Notes: generated by a model from the letters alone, not told the origin. A DNA stretch of 59,591 nt from SG8-30 sp964406445 (GCA_964406445.1 CAYORU010000021.1:1-59591); one strand, 5' to 3'; positions 1 to 10,772 are shown, numbered from the stretch's first letter. Made by a program: numbers and translations.

Positions 1-56
1 CGGCTCACGGCTCACGGCTCACGGCTCACGGCTCACGGCTCACGGCTCACGGCTCC
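1..56. repeat. Tandem 7-bp repeat (CGGCTCA), about 7 copies
   Basis: Seven perfect copies of CGGCTCA run from base 1 to 49, and a degenerate eighth copy (CGGCTCC) ends at 56. The array is cut by the window edge, so its full length and left neighbour are unknown. It resembles the 7-bp arrays at 1466-1575 and 23601-23697 in unit length and TCAC content, although the unit is not identical. Confidence 0.9.
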
Positions 57-118
57 CCAGCCGTCGCTCGCGCCGGCTAGACTGCCGCCAGCAAGGTTCG
101 GTCATGGAGGATGAGCCC

Positions 119-1468
119 ATGCGCAGTCCGGTGGCGGCCGCCCTGCTGACAGTTTTCCCGCTTGCAGCCGGCTGGGCCGGCTACGCGGTGGCCGTGGAGC
201 CCGACCTGTCTCATGTCGACAGGTTCATCCAGGACTTCGTGGCTCGCGAGGGCATCCCGGCGGCCCACGTCACGCTGCTGCGCGGCGACATGGTGCTGCT
301 GCAGCGGGGCTACGGCACGACGGGCGACGGCGGTACCGCGCCGGACGCCAGCTCCATCTTCCCGCTCGGCTCGATTTCCAAGCAGTTCACCGCAGCCGCC
401 GTCCTGTCGCTCGCCGAGGCCGGCAAGCTTCGGCTCGACGAGCCGGTGGGGAGATATCTGCCGGACTGGTTCGCCGACGAGCCTGGGCTGCGGATCTCCC
501 ACCTGCTCTGGCAGACATCCGGCCTCGCCGACTTCCTCTGGCTCGACGGCTACAGGCCGCTCGGCGACGATCCCGCGACGCCGATGGAGGCCTACGTGGC
601 GCTCGGAGCCGCTGCGCCGCGGCGCTTCCCGCCCGGCGCCCGCTGGTCCTACAGCAACACCAACTACAAGGCGCTCGCGCTGATCGTCGAGCGGGTCTCG
701 GGCGAGTCCTTCGACTCCGTGCTCGCCGAGCGCGTGCTGCGCCCGCTCGGGCTCGACGGCATCGTGCCGTGCCACGACCTCGCGCCAAAGGAGCTCGTTC
801 CCGGCGTCTCGGCCGCAGGCAAGCCGGCGCCGCTCGATCCGAGCCGGGCGGCCTACACGGGCGACGGGGGGCTGTGCGGCACGGCGGCGGACCTCGCGCG
901 CTGGATCCGCGTCGGCCTCGCGCCACGCGACGGCCTCGGCGCGCGCCTCGCCGTTCCGGCCGTGCTGGCCGACGGCACGCGGGTTCCGTATGGCTTCGGG
1001 CTCTCGACGCGCGAGTTCCTCGGCCAGGCGATGCTCTGGCACGGCGGCAACGTGGACGGCCACAGCACCCACCTGGCGTACCTGCCGGCCCAGGACGTCG
1101 GTCTCGTCATCCTCACGAGCCGCGGTTTCGCATGGCTGACCGAGCTGATGCCGCCGCTGCTCGGCCTCGAGCCGCCGGCGCGGAAGGCCTCGGGCGCTGC
1201 GCGCCTGGCGGGTCGCTTCGAGGATGGCCTGTTCCGCTATGCCGTCGTGCCCGAAGGCGAGAACCTGGGCGTCGAGATCGACCTGATCGGGCGATTCCGG
1301 TTCGTCCCGGCCGGCCCGCGCGAGTACGTCGCCGAGCAGCTGCCGGCGACGTTCAGGATCCGGCTGCCGGCGGACGGTTCGCTCGAGCGCTTCGAGTTCG
1401 ACTGGAGCGATGTGCGGTCCTATGCGCACCGCGAGCGGGAAGCGGAGTCGGTTACCAAAGATGAGTGA
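119..1468 (+). CDS. Serine hydrolase, class C beta-lactamase/esterase family, exported
   Basis: This 449-aa protein has the three motifs of the penicillin-binding/class C beta-lactamase fold: SISK at residues 85-88 (nucleophile Ser85, Lys88), YSN at 178-180 and HGG at 308-310. The family includes esterases, D-aminopeptidases and carboxypeptidases, and the substrate cannot be read from sequence. I chose the ATG at 119 over the in-frame ATG at 104 because GGAGG at 106-110 sits 8 bases before it and because it begins directly with a hydrophobic signal peptide (about residues 1-25). The protein is therefore probably periplasmic or secreted. Its TGA stop is the first three bases of a 7-bp repeat array. 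Confidence 0.88.
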   Translation: MRSPVAAALLTVFPLAAGWAGYAVAVEPDLSHVDRFIQDFVAREGIPAAHVTLLRGDMVLLQRGYGTTGDGGTAPDASSIFPLGSISKQFTAAAVLSLAEAGKLRLDEPVGRYLPDWFADEPGLRISHLLWQTSGLADFLWLDGYRPLGDDPATPMEAYVALGAAAPRRFPPGARWSYSNTNYKALALIVERVSGESFDSVLAERVLRPLGLDGIVPCHDLAPKELVPGVSAAGKPAPLDPSRAAYTGDGGLCGTAADLARWIRVGLAPRDGLGARLAVPAVLADGTRVPYGFGLSTREFLGQAMLWHGGNVDGHSTHLAYLPAQDVGLVILTSRGFAWLTELMPPLLGLEPPARKASGAARLAGRFEDGLFRYAVVPEGENLGVEIDLIGRFRFVPAGPREYVAEQLPATFRIRLPADGSLERFEFDWSDVRSYAHREREAESVTKDE

Positions 1469-1575
1469 CCGGTGACCAGTGACCGGTGACCGGCCGGAAG
1501 GCGTCTAGCGGCTCTGTCTGGTTCGGCCGATCACCGATCACCGATCACCGATCACCGATCACCGGTCACCTCTCA
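1466..1575. repeat. Inverted 7-bp repeat arrays between convergent genes
   Basis: The left arm has four TGACCRG units (1466-1493). A 33-base spacer follows, then the right arm has five CCGATCA units, one CCGGTCA and one CCTCTCA (1527-1575). The arms are complementary and could form a long, imperfect hairpin. The stop codon of the serine hydrolase (1466-1468) and that of zapE (1573-1575 on the minus strand) both fall inside repeat units. A homologous arrangement lies at 23601-23697. A role as bidirectional terminator is an inference. Confidence 0.85.
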
Positions 1576-2684
1576 CGGCCGATGCGGCCGCTCCAGGTAG
1601 GCGTGGGTCTGCATCTCCGCGAGCCTGCTCGCCGTGCGCCGGAACTCGAACGCGAGCCGCTCGCCCGGGTAGAGGTCGCCGGGAGGCGCGTCGGCCGAGA
1701 CCACCAGCTTGACCCCGCGATCGTAGAACTCGTCGATCATCGAGATGAACCGTCGCGCCTCGTCGTCGCGCGAGGCGTCGAAGCGCGGCACGCCGGAGAC
1801 CACCACGCTGTGGAAGCTGCGGGCGATCTCGATGTAGTCGGCCTGTGAGCGCGGCCCCGTGCAGAGTGCCTCGAACGCGAACCAGGCGATGCCCGGGCCG
1901 AGCCGCCGCAACGGGATCTGGCGTCCCTCCACCGCGAGCGTGCCGTCCGGCGCGCCGGGCTCGCCGGCGATGGCCTCGAAGCGCTGTGCCAGCAGCCGGT
2001 CGGCGTCATGGATCTTCGTGCTGATGTACAGGGGCGCCCGCTCGAGCTGGCGCAGGCGGTAGTCGGTCCCGGCGTCCACGTTGATCACCTCGGTGTGCGC
2101 CTCGATCAGCTCGATGGCAGGGACGAAGCGCTGCCGCTGCAGCCCGTCGCGATAGAGGTCGCGGGGCGGCGCGTTCGAGGTGAACACCAGCGTGACGCCG
2201 AGTCCGACGACGCCCTCCAGCAGCCCGGCGAGGATCATCGCGTCGGCCACGTCGGTGACGAACAGCTCGTCGAAACACAGGACCCGGCAGTCCTGGGTCA
2301 TCTCCGACGCAACGCGCCGCAGCGGATCGGCGAGGTCGCGCGCCTCGCGCAGCTGCTGGTGGGCCTCGTGCATGAAGCGATGGAAGTGCACGCGGCGCGC
2401 CGGCACGGCGAGACTGGCGTGGAAGAGGTCCATGAGGAAGGTCTTGCCGCGGCCCACGCCGCCCCACAGGTACGCGCCGCGCACCGGCTCGTCGCGCGGC
2501 TGGCCGAGGCGCGAGAGCAGCCGGCCCGTCAGCCCGCCGCGGGCGCGTGCGGCGCGCTCGAGCGCGCGCCGCACGGTCTCGAGGCGCTCCACGGCCGCCA
2601 GCTGCGCGGCGTCCGCCGCGTAGCCGTGGCGCGCGAGCGAACGCGCGTACTCGTTCGCCAGGACGGACTGGCCCCGCGCCGCGC

Positions 2685-2688
<4 letters not shown>
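1573..2688 (-). CDS. zapE: Cell division protein ZapE (AFG1-like ATPase)
   Basis: The product is an AFG1/ZapE-family P-loop ATPase, which in E. coli associates with the Z-ring. Walker A (GGVGRGKT) is at about residues 76-83 and Walker B (CFDELFVTD) follows. From the first GTG (2592) the protein would be 339 aa and would lack the conserved N-terminal helix. Reading in frame upstream gives NEYARSLARHGYAADAAQ, which fits that helix. No ATG, GTG or TTG lies between it and the upstream gene, so a CTG at 2688 overlapping the upstream stop (CTGA), with GGAG about 9 bases before it, is the best start. That gives 371 aa, close to the family length. The start remains uncertain; the family call is firm. 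Confidence 0.85.
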
Positions 2689-4640
<1,952 letters not shown>

Positions 4641-4663
4641 CCGTGCCCCCCGGCCGGCGGCCG

Positions 4664-6268
4664 TCACATGTTCTGGTAGTTCGGCCCCGAACCGCCCTCC
4701 GGCGTCGTCCAGTCGATGATGCCGTAGGGGTCCTTGATGTCGCAGGCCTTGCAGTGGACGCAGTTGGCGGCGTTGATCTGCAGGCGCCGCCCGCCCGCGC
4801 CGTCGTCGACCATCTCGTAGACGTTGGCGGGGCAGAAGTTCTCGCAGGGGTTGCCGTATTCCTCGGCACAGCGCGTCGCGCAGATGGACGTGTCGGCGAC
4901 CTTCAGGTGCACGGGCTGGTTCTCCTCGTGCACGTTGCCGGCGAAGTAGACCGCCGCCAGCCGGTCGCGCGGCGGCAGCGGCCGATCGGCGAGCCAGCCG
5001 CGGTCCGGGGACTCGAACTGGTCGAGGCGCCTGAGCGCGGTGTGGTTCTCGACGTGGCCGAGCGTCCAGGGCGTGCGGCCGCCGGTGACCGTCTCGAGCG
5101 CGCCGTTCGCCATGCCCCACCACAGGCCGCGGTGGAAGCCCGGCTTGATGTTGCGGATCTTCTTGAGTTCGCGCCCGCCCGGCGAGGCGCGCCAGCGCGA
5201 CTCGAAGCCCGCGCTGCCGCCGGTCTCCGCGAAGTGCTCCGCCGCGAGCACGCCCGAGCGCAGCGCCTGGTGGACGCCCTTGATCTTCGGCACGTTGAGG
5301 GTGCCCGCGGTGTCGCCGATCAGCAGCGCGCCCGGCAGCTCCGGCCTCGGCATCGACTGCCAGCCGCCGGAGGCGATGGTCCGCGCGCCGTAGGCCAGCA
5401 CTTCGCCGCCCTCGAGGAGGCCGCGGTTCAACGGGTGGTTCTTGAACTGCTGGAAAGCCTCGAAGGGCTTGAGCCGCGGGTCGGCGTAGTCGAGGCCGAC
5501 CACGTAGCCGATGTACACGCGGTCCTGGTCGAGGTGGTACAGGAAGCTGCCGCCGTAGGTCTTCGAGTCCATCGGCCAGCCGACCGTGTGCTGGATGAAG
5601 CCAGGCTCGACGCGGCCCGCGGGCAACTGCCACAGCTCCTTGAAGCCGAGGCTGAAGGTTTGCGGCGAGCGGCCCTCGGCGAGGCCGAAGCGCGCGATCA
5701 GCTGCTTGGTCACGCTGCCCCGGCAGCCTTCCGCGAGCACGGTGAGCTTCGCGCGGATGTCCGCGCCCGGCGCGTAGTTCGGCCCCGGCTCGCCGTCCTT
5801 CCCGATGCCCATGTCGCCGATACGCACGCCCGCGACCCCGCCGGCCTCGTCGATGATGGCCTCGGCGGCGGCGAAGCCGGGGAAGACGTCCACGCCGAGC
5901 GCCTCCGCCTTCTGCGCGAGCCAGGCCTCGAGCAGCCCCAGCGAGACGATGAAGTTGCCCGCATTGTGCTGCTGCGGCGGCACCGGCAGCCGCCAGGAAC
6001 CCTGCCGCGTGAGGAACCTGAACTCGTCGCGCTTCGCCGGCACGCAGATCGCCGGCGGCGAGTCGCGCCACTCGGGGGCGAGCGCATCGAGCGGGCCGGG
6101 CTCGATCACCGCGCCCGACAGCGCGTGCGCGCCGATGCCCGCGGCCTTCTCCAGCAGGCAGACGCTCGCCTCCGGCGACAGCTGCTTGAGCCGGATGGCG
6201 AAGGCGAGCCCGGCCGGGCCGCCGCCCACGACGACCACGTCGTACTCCATCACGTCTCTGTCGGTCAT
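4664..6268 (-). CDS. etfD: Electron transfer flavoprotein-ubiquinone oxidoreductase
   Basis: This 534-aa inner-membrane flavoprotein passes electrons from ETF to ubiquinone, so acyl-CoA dehydrogenases such as Ivd can feed the respiratory chain. The N-terminus has the FAD dinucleotide motif GGGPAG (residues 15-20). The C-terminus has the 4Fe-4S ligand set: one Cys in the FCPANVYE segment and three in CVHCKACDIKDP. The first ATG (6268) is used; MEYDVV six codons later is a possible alternative. It lies 23 bases upstream of aacS in the same direction, so co-transcription is plausible. Confidence 0.95.
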   Translation of the reverse strand: MTDRDVMEYDVVVVGGGPAGLAFAIRLKQLSPEASVCLLEKAAGIGAHALSGAVIEPGPLDALAPEWRDSPPAICVPAKRDEFRFLTRQGSWRLPVPPQQHNAGNFIVSLGLLEAWLAQKAEALGVDVFPGFAAAEAIIDEAGGVAGVRIGDMGIGKDGEPGPNYAPGADIRAKLTVLAEGCRGSVTKQLIARFGLAEGRSPQTFSLGFKELWQLPAGRVEPGFIQHTVGWPMDSKTYGGSFLYHLDQDRVYIGYVVGLDYADPRLKPFEAFQQFKNHPLNRGLLEGGEVLAYGARTIASGGWQSMPRPELPGALLIGDTAGTLNVPKIKGVHQALRSGVLAAEHFAETGGSAGFESRWRASPGGRELKKIRNIKPGFHRGLWWGMANGALETVTGGRTPWTLGHVENHTALRRLDQFESPDRGWLADRPLPPRDRLAAVYFAGNVHEENQPVHLKVADTSICATRCAEEYGNPCENFCPANVYEMVDDGAGGRRLQINAANCVHCKACDIKDPYGIIDWTTPEGGSGPNYQNM

Positions 6269-6296
6269 GGCTTCATCCTGTTCGTGCCCGGGAGGG

Positions 6297-7682
6297 TCAG
6301 CGGTCCTCGGCGGCGGCGAGTTCCGGCAGCGCGCGGATCGCAGCCTCGACCCGGGCGAGATCGCCCACCACGGCGAGCTTGACCTGCGAGAGGTCGGCCC
6401 AGCGGGCCGCCGCGCCGCGCACGTCGGCGGGCGTCAGCGCGTGCAGCCTGGCCACCCAGCCGGTCAGGTACTCCGGCGGCAGGCCGTGCAGGTCGAGGAA
6501 GGCGAGCTGGCCGAGCACGCCGTTCGGCGAGGAGTTCTGCACGACGAAGAGCCCCGCGCGGAAGTTCCTCGCCGCAGCGAGCTCTTCGGCGAGTGGCTCA
6601 TCGGCGGCGATCCGGCGGACCTCCGCGAACATCTCCGCGAGCGCTGCGGCCGAGTCGGCGGTGGTCACGTCCGCCTCCAGCTCCCAGAGCGCGGCGCGCC
6701 GCCGCGCCACGATCGACGAGCCGGGCGAGTAGGCGTAGCCCTTGTCCTCGCGGAGGTTGTTCATCAGGCGCGAGTCGAAGGAGCCGCCCAGCAGGGTGTT
6801 CATCAGCGAGAACGACATCCACTGCGGGTCGGTCGGATCGGGAGCGGCGAGCGCGAGGCGGAGGGTCGACTGCGGCGCGTCCGGCCGGTCGATGAAGCGC
6901 ACGGCGGGCCCGGCCCGCAGCGCCGGCGGACGTTCGGTGGCCGCGGGGCCCGGCGCCCAGTCGGCGAAGGCCGCCACGAGCGCGGATTCGAGCGGCGCGC
7001 GGTCGAAGCGCCCGGCGACGTACACGTGGGTGCGGCGCGCGCCGAAATTCGCGGCATGGAAACGGCGCACGTCGGCGGGCGTGTAGGCCGCGAGCTGCCC
7101 GTCCGACGGCAGCGTCCTGCCGAAGGGGTGGCCGCCCCAGGCGAGCTCCGCGATGGCCTCGTCGGCCAGGCTCGCCGCGTCGGCGCGGGCGATCGCCAGG
7201 CCCCGGGCCAGGCTCGCCACGATGCGCGGCAGCTCGGACTCGGGCAGCCGCGGCCGGCGCAGGACGTCCGCGACCAGCGCGGCCGCCGCCACGGCGTGCT
7301 CGCTCAACACGGCCATGCCGACGCTGGTCTGCTCGGCGCCGGCCGCGACGAACAGGCTTCCGCCCATCCCGGCCGCGCGACGCGCCAGCTCGCCGGCGTC
7401 GAGCGAGGCGGTGCCCTCCTTGAGCATCTCCGCGGTCAGGTCCGCGAGCCAGGTATCGTCGCCCTCGTCGATGCTGCCGGTGCGCACGGCCGCGAGCAGC
7501 GTGACCTTGGGCACGCGCCCGTAGTCGATGAAGGTGATCGAAAGCCCGTTTTCGAGCTCGATCGTGTCGCGCCCGGGCAGCGAGAAGTCGCGCGTGGTGC
7601 CGGGCCCGGGCGGCGCCTCCCGGGCCGCGGCGGGCCCGGCCAGCGCCGCGGCGAGCACCAGCAGCGCGACGCCGCGGGTCAT
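6297..7682 (-). CDS. M16 peptidase-fold protein, partner subunit without zinc motif
   Basis: This 461-aa protein starts with a signal peptide (about residues 1-20) and has the M16 pitrilysin/processing-peptidase fold. The HxxEH zinc motif is missing: the corresponding segment reads LADLTAEMLKEGT. The C-terminal half keeps the Arg/Tyr substrate-binding region of M16 proteins (NLREDKGYAYSPGS). It overlaps the upstream, catalytically complete M16 gene by four bases (ATGA). This fits two-subunit M16B peptidases in which one chain carries zinc and the other carries the R/Y pair. The ATG at 7682 is set by that overlap. The substrate is unknown. Confidence 0.88.
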   Translation of the reverse strand: MTRGVALLVLAAALAGPAAAREAPPGPGTTRDFSLPGRDTIELENGLSITFIDYGRVPKVTLLAAVRTGSIDEGDDTWLADLTAEMLKEGTASLDAGELARRAAGMGGSLFVAAGAEQTSVGMAVLSEHAVAAAALVADVLRRPRLPESELPRIVASLARGLAIARADAASLADEAIAELAWGGHPFGRTLPSDGQLAAYTPADVRRFHAANFGARRTHVYVAGRFDRAPLESALVAAFADWAPGPAATERPPALRAGPAVRFIDRPDAPQSTLRLALAAPDPTDPQWMSFSLMNTLLGGSFDSRLMNNLREDKGYAYSPGSSIVARRRAALWELEADVTTADSAAALAEMFAEVRRIAADEPLAEELAAARNFRAGLFVVQNSSPNGVLGQLAFLDLHGLPPEYLTGWVARLHALTPADVRGAAARWADLSQVKLAVVGDLARVEAAIRALPELAAAEDR

Positions 7683-9091
7683 GGCCCGCTCCCCGGCGCG
7701 GCGAGTCCCGCCTCGAGCAGCAGCACCGTCCGGTTCGATTCGCGCAGGTACTCCCGCGCCACTTCCCCGATCAGATCCGGCGTGACCGAGCGGAAGCCGT
7801 CCTCGATCCGGTTGATTCGCGCCGGATCGTCGTCGAACAGCGCGTAGCTGGCCAGCAGCTCGACCAGCCCGAACCGCGAGCTGGAGCCGGCGATGTCGTA
7901 GAGCCCGGTGCGGATCTTGGTCAGGGCGCGGTCGAGCTCCGCCTGCGTGACCCCGCCGGCCTGCAGGCGCGCGATCTCCGCGTCGATCTGGGCCAGGATG
8001 GATTCGGGGGGCGTCCCCGCGTCGTGCACGAGGGACAGCATCCACAGCATCGGGCCGTCGTAGGTGAACATGTTGCCGAGCAGGTTGATCCCGCCGGACA
8101 CGGACCCGGTGTAGCCGCGCTCCGCCACCAGTCGCCGCCAGAGCGCGCTGTCCTCGCCCTGCAGCAGCAGCTGGTCGATGAGGCCCATCGCGAAGTGCTC
8201 GGGCGTGCCGCGCGGCGGGACGTGCCAGGCCGCCGCGAGGGCGGGCCGCGGCGCGAGGCGGTCCACGTAGCGATGCGACCTCGCCTCGGTCTGCCGCGGC
8301 TCCGAGACGTCCGGCCGCGCCGGCTGCGGCCGCGGCGCGATGCCGCCGAAGTACCTGTCGATCCAGCCGCGCGCTGCCGCCTCGTCGAAGTCGCCGGCCA
8401 CCACCAGCACCGCGTTGTTCGGGGCGTAGTAGGTGTCGAAGAAACTCCGCACCTCGTCCAGCGTCGCGGCGTCGAGATCCGCCAGGTCGCCGTAGAAGTT
8501 GTGGGCGTTGTACCAGTTCTGGTTCGCGTGCTGCGGCATCTCGAGCCAGGGGAACCCGCCATAGGGGCGGTTGAGCACGTTGACCTTGACCTCGTTCTTG
8601 ACCACGTCGCGCTGGTTGTCGAGGTTCTCGGCGGTGACGGCCAGCCCCTTCATCCGGTCGGCCTCGGCCCAGAGCACCGTCTCTAGCGCGTGCGACGGGA
8701 TCAGCTGGTAGTAGTTGGTGTAGTCGAAGCGCGTGGAGCCGTTGACGATGCCGCCGTTGCCCTCGACGAGGCGGATGAACTCCATTTTCCCGAGGTTGGC
8801 CGAGCCCTGGAACATCATGTGCTCGAACAGGTGCGCGAAGCCGGTGCGGCCCCGCGGCTCGATGCGGAAGCCGATGTGGTAGTAGACGCCGACGGTCACT
8901 GTCGGCACCGAGGATTCGCGCGAGAGCACGACCCGCAGGCCGTTGTCGAGACGGTAGTACTCGACAGGCAGCTCGAGCCGTGCAGGGGCTGCCGCGGCGG
9001 CGGGCGCGACGTCGCGGGGCGCCGCTGCGCAGCCCGTGGCGAGGGCTGCGCACGAGACGAGGGCGAGAAGGCTCGGGCGGCTGCCGGTCAT
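7679..9091 (-). CDS. M16 family zinc metallopeptidase, catalytic subunit
   Basis: The zinc-binding motif HLFEH lies at residues 87-91, and the downstream glutamate is in the segment NQRDVVKNEV. The 470-aa product begins with a signal peptide ending LATGC (Cys21), so it is probably a lipoprotein of the periplasmic face, although Ala rather than Leu at -3 makes the lipobox weak. The ATG at 9091 is preferred to a more upstream in-frame ATG because it starts the signal peptide. A perfect -10 hexamer lies 29 bases upstream. Its stop overlaps the start of the zinc-less partner. Confidence 0.92.
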   Translation of the reverse strand: MTGSRPSLLALVSCAALATGCAAAPRDVAPAAAAAPARLELPVEYYRLDNGLRVVLSRESSVPTVTVGVYYHIGFRIEPRGRTGFAHLFEHMMFQGSANLGKMEFIRLVEGNGGIVNGSTRFDYTNYYQLIPSHALETVLWAEADRMKGLAVTAENLDNQRDVVKNEVKVNVLNRPYGGFPWLEMPQHANQNWYNAHNFYGDLADLDAATLDEVRSFFDTYYAPNNAVLVVAGDFDEAAARGWIDRYFGGIAPRPQPARPDVSEPRQTEARSHRYVDRLAPRPALAAAWHVPPRGTPEHFAMGLIDQLLLQGEDSALWRRLVAERGYTGSVSGGINLLGNMFTYDGPMLWMLSLVHDAGTPPESILAQIDAEIARLQAGGVTQAELDRALTKIRTGLYDIAGSSSRFGLVELLASYALFDDDPARINRIEDGFRSVTPDLIGEVAREYLRESNRTVLLLEAGLAAPGSGP

Positions 9092-9119
9092 CCGCGATCC
9101 TGCGCTTGGCGGTCCGCCG

Positions 9120-9125
9120 ATTATA
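9120..9125 (-). promoter_or_regulatory. -10 element of the M16 operon
   Basis: On the minus strand the hexamer TATAAT is followed by CGGCGG. No good -35 lies 16-18 bases upstream; TTGACG at 9149-9154 is 23 bases away, which is too far for a standard sigma-70 promoter. It is the best promoter for the two M16 genes. Confidence 0.5.
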
Positions 9126-9150
9126 CCGGCCGCGACCCGGCGCGGCCGCG

Positions 9151-9918
9151 TCAACGCGGCTGCATGCGTATCGCGCCGTCGAGGCGGATGGCGGTGCCGT
9201 TCAGCATCGGGTTAGCGTAGATCGAGGCGACCAGCTCGGCGAACTCGGCCGGCTCGCCGAGCCGCGACGGAAACGGCACCTGCGCACCGAGCGAGTCCTG
9301 CACGTCCTGCGGCAGCCCGGCGAGCATCGGCGTCGCGAACAGCCCCGGCGCCACCGCCATCACGCGGATGCCGAAGCGCGCGAGTTCGCGCGCCATCGGC
9401 AGCACCATGCCGACGACGGCGGCCTTCGAGGCCGCGTAGGCGACCTGCCCGACCTGGCCTTCCCAGGCGGCGACCGAGGCGGTGTGGATGATCACGCCGC
9501 GCTCGCCGCCGCCCTCCGGGGCGTTGTGCTGCATCAGCGCGGCCGCCGCGCGGCCGAGGTTGAAGGTCCCGGTGACGTTGATCGCGAGCACGCGCTGGAA
9601 GAAGGTCGCGCTCATCGGGCCGTCGCGCCCGAGCAGCTTGCCCGGCGTGCCGATGCCCGCGCAGGCGACGGCGAGCGTGAGCCCGCCCATCCGGTCCGCG
9701 CCCTCGCGCACCGCGGCCTCGACCGCCGCCTCGTCGGTGACGTCGCAACGGACGAAATGCGCGGCCGCGCCGAGCTCGGCCGCGGCGGCGGCGCCGGCCT
9801 CGGCCTGCAAGTCGAGCAGGGTCGCGCGGCCGCCTGCCGCCACGACGCGCTTCGCCACCGCGAGGCCGAGCCCCGAGGCCGCACCCGTCACCACCGCCTT
9901 CGCGCCGCGCAGATCCAT
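9151..9918 (-). CDS. Short-chain dehydrogenase, type-2 3-hydroxyacyl-CoA dehydrogenase-like
   Basis: The 255-aa SDR has the cofactor motif TGAASGLG near the N-terminus and the catalytic Ser...YAASK pair, with the C-terminal end GTAIRLDGAIRMQPR. The insert ALMQHNAPEGGGERGVI and the overall pattern match the HSD17B10/2-methyl-3-hydroxybutyryl-CoA dehydrogenase branch, which acts in isoleucine and fatty-acid breakdown. The ATG at 9918 begins the Rossmann strand; an upstream in-frame ATG adds only unrelated residues. It lies 25 bases after another SDR in the same direction. The exact substrate is an inference from family and context. Confidence 0.85.
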   Translation of the reverse strand: MDLRGAKAVVTGAASGLGLAVAKRVVAAGGRATLLDLQAEAGAAAAAELGAAAHFVRCDVTDEAAVEAAVREGADRMGGLTLAVACAGIGTPGKLLGRDGPMSATFFQRVLAINVTGTFNLGRAAAALMQHNAPEGGGERGVIIHTASVAAWEGQVGQVAYAASKAAVVGMVLPMARELARFGIRVMAVAPGLFATPMLAGLPQDVQDSLGAQVPFPSRLGEPAEFAELVASIYANPMLNGTAIRLDGAIRMQPR

Positions 9919-9943
9919 GCCGCCCCCCGTGCGTCCGGAAGCC

Positions 9944-10705
9944 CTACAACCGCAATCCGCCGTCGACCTCGATGGTACGCCCGGTGAAGAAGTCGTTCTC
10001 GGCAATGTACACGGCCGTGTGGGCGATCTCCTCCGGCTGGCCGAGCCGCCCCAGCGGGACCGGCTCGATCACCTTGGCCAGGACCTCCGGCTTCATCGCC
10101 GCCAGGATGTCGGTGGCGCAGAAGCCGGGCGCGATGCCGCCGCAGCGGATGCCGTAGCGCGCGAGTTCCTTCGACCAGACGACCGTCATCGCGGCGACGC
10201 CGGCCTTCGCCGCCGAGTAATTCGTCTGGCCGAAGTTCCCGTCCTTCGAGATCGAGGAGATGTTGACGATCACACCGCCGTGGCCGAGCCGGATCATGCG
10301 CTCCGCGGCCTCGCGGCCGCAGAGGAACACGCCGGTGAGGTTCACGCCGATCACCGCGTTCCACTGGTCGAGGCTCATCTTGCCGACGACCTCGCCGTCC
10401 CTGACCTTGACCAGCAGCCCGTCCTTGGTGATGCCGGCGTTGTTGACGAGGACGTCGAGCCGGCCGAAATCGCCGAGGATCGCATCCATGGATGCGACCA
10501 CCTGGTCTTCGCGGGTCACGTTGGTGACATAACCTGCGGCCCGGACCCCGAGCGCGGCGGCTTCCGCGGCGGTCGCGTCGAGGTCGGCCTGGTTCAGGTC
10601 GAGCAGCGCCAGGTGGGCGCCGCGGCTGGCGAAGGCCAGCGCCATCGCGCGGCCCAGCCCGCGCCCGCCGCCGGTGATGGCGACGACCTTGTCTTGCATG
10701 TTCAT
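9944..10705 (-). CDS. Short-chain dehydrogenase (FabG-like 3-oxoacyl reductase)
   Basis: The 253-aa classical SDR has TGGGRGLG (cofactor loop), NNAG, and the Ser...YSAAK catalytic set, and ends in the usual DGG segment. It resembles FabG/acetoacetyl-CoA reductases. The start ATG at 10705 follows AGGGGG at a normal distance; a second ATG lies two codons later. It sits downstream of the liu cluster in the same direction after a 199-base gap that holds two palindromes, so it may have its own promoter. Whether it serves acyl-CoA breakdown or 3-hydroxybutyrate metabolism cannot be decided from sequence. Confidence 0.85.
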   Translation of the reverse strand: MNMQDKVVAITGGGRGLGRAMALAFASRGAHLALLDLNQADLDATAAEAAALGVRAAGYVTNVTREDQVVASMDAILGDFGRLDVLVNNAGITKDGLLVKVRDGEVVGKMSLDQWNAVIGVNLTGVFLCGREAAERMIRLGHGGVIVNISSISKDGNFGQTNYSAAKAGVAAMTVVWSKELARYGIRCGGIAPGFCATDILAAMKPEVLAKVIEPVPLGRLGQPEEIAHTAVYIAENDFFTGRTIEVDGGLRL

Positions 10706-10750
10706 GTTCGGATCCCCCTGGCGAATCGAGTGGCACACAAGCGCGGACGC

Positions 10751-10772
10751 GGCGTCTTCCGCGGAAGACGCC
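10751..10772. promoter_or_regulatory. Perfect 22-bp palindrome upstream of the FabG-like SDR
   Basis: GGCGTCTTCCG is followed immediately by its exact reverse complement, with no spacer. It lies 46 bases before the SDR start codon and has no T-tract after it. A regulator binding site is more likely than a terminator. Confidence 0.5.

Noticed and set aside
77..1429. Open frame antisense to the serine hydrolase
   Set aside because: No motif, start or ribosome binding site; the sense strand has all three catalytic motifs and a signal peptide.
1466..1575. CRISPR array
   Set aside because: The units are 7 bases, contiguous, and without unique spacers of 26-40 bases; no cas genes are near.
9149..9154. 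TTGACG as -35 for the M16 promoter
   Set aside because: It is 23 bases from the TATAAT, outside the normal 16-18 range.
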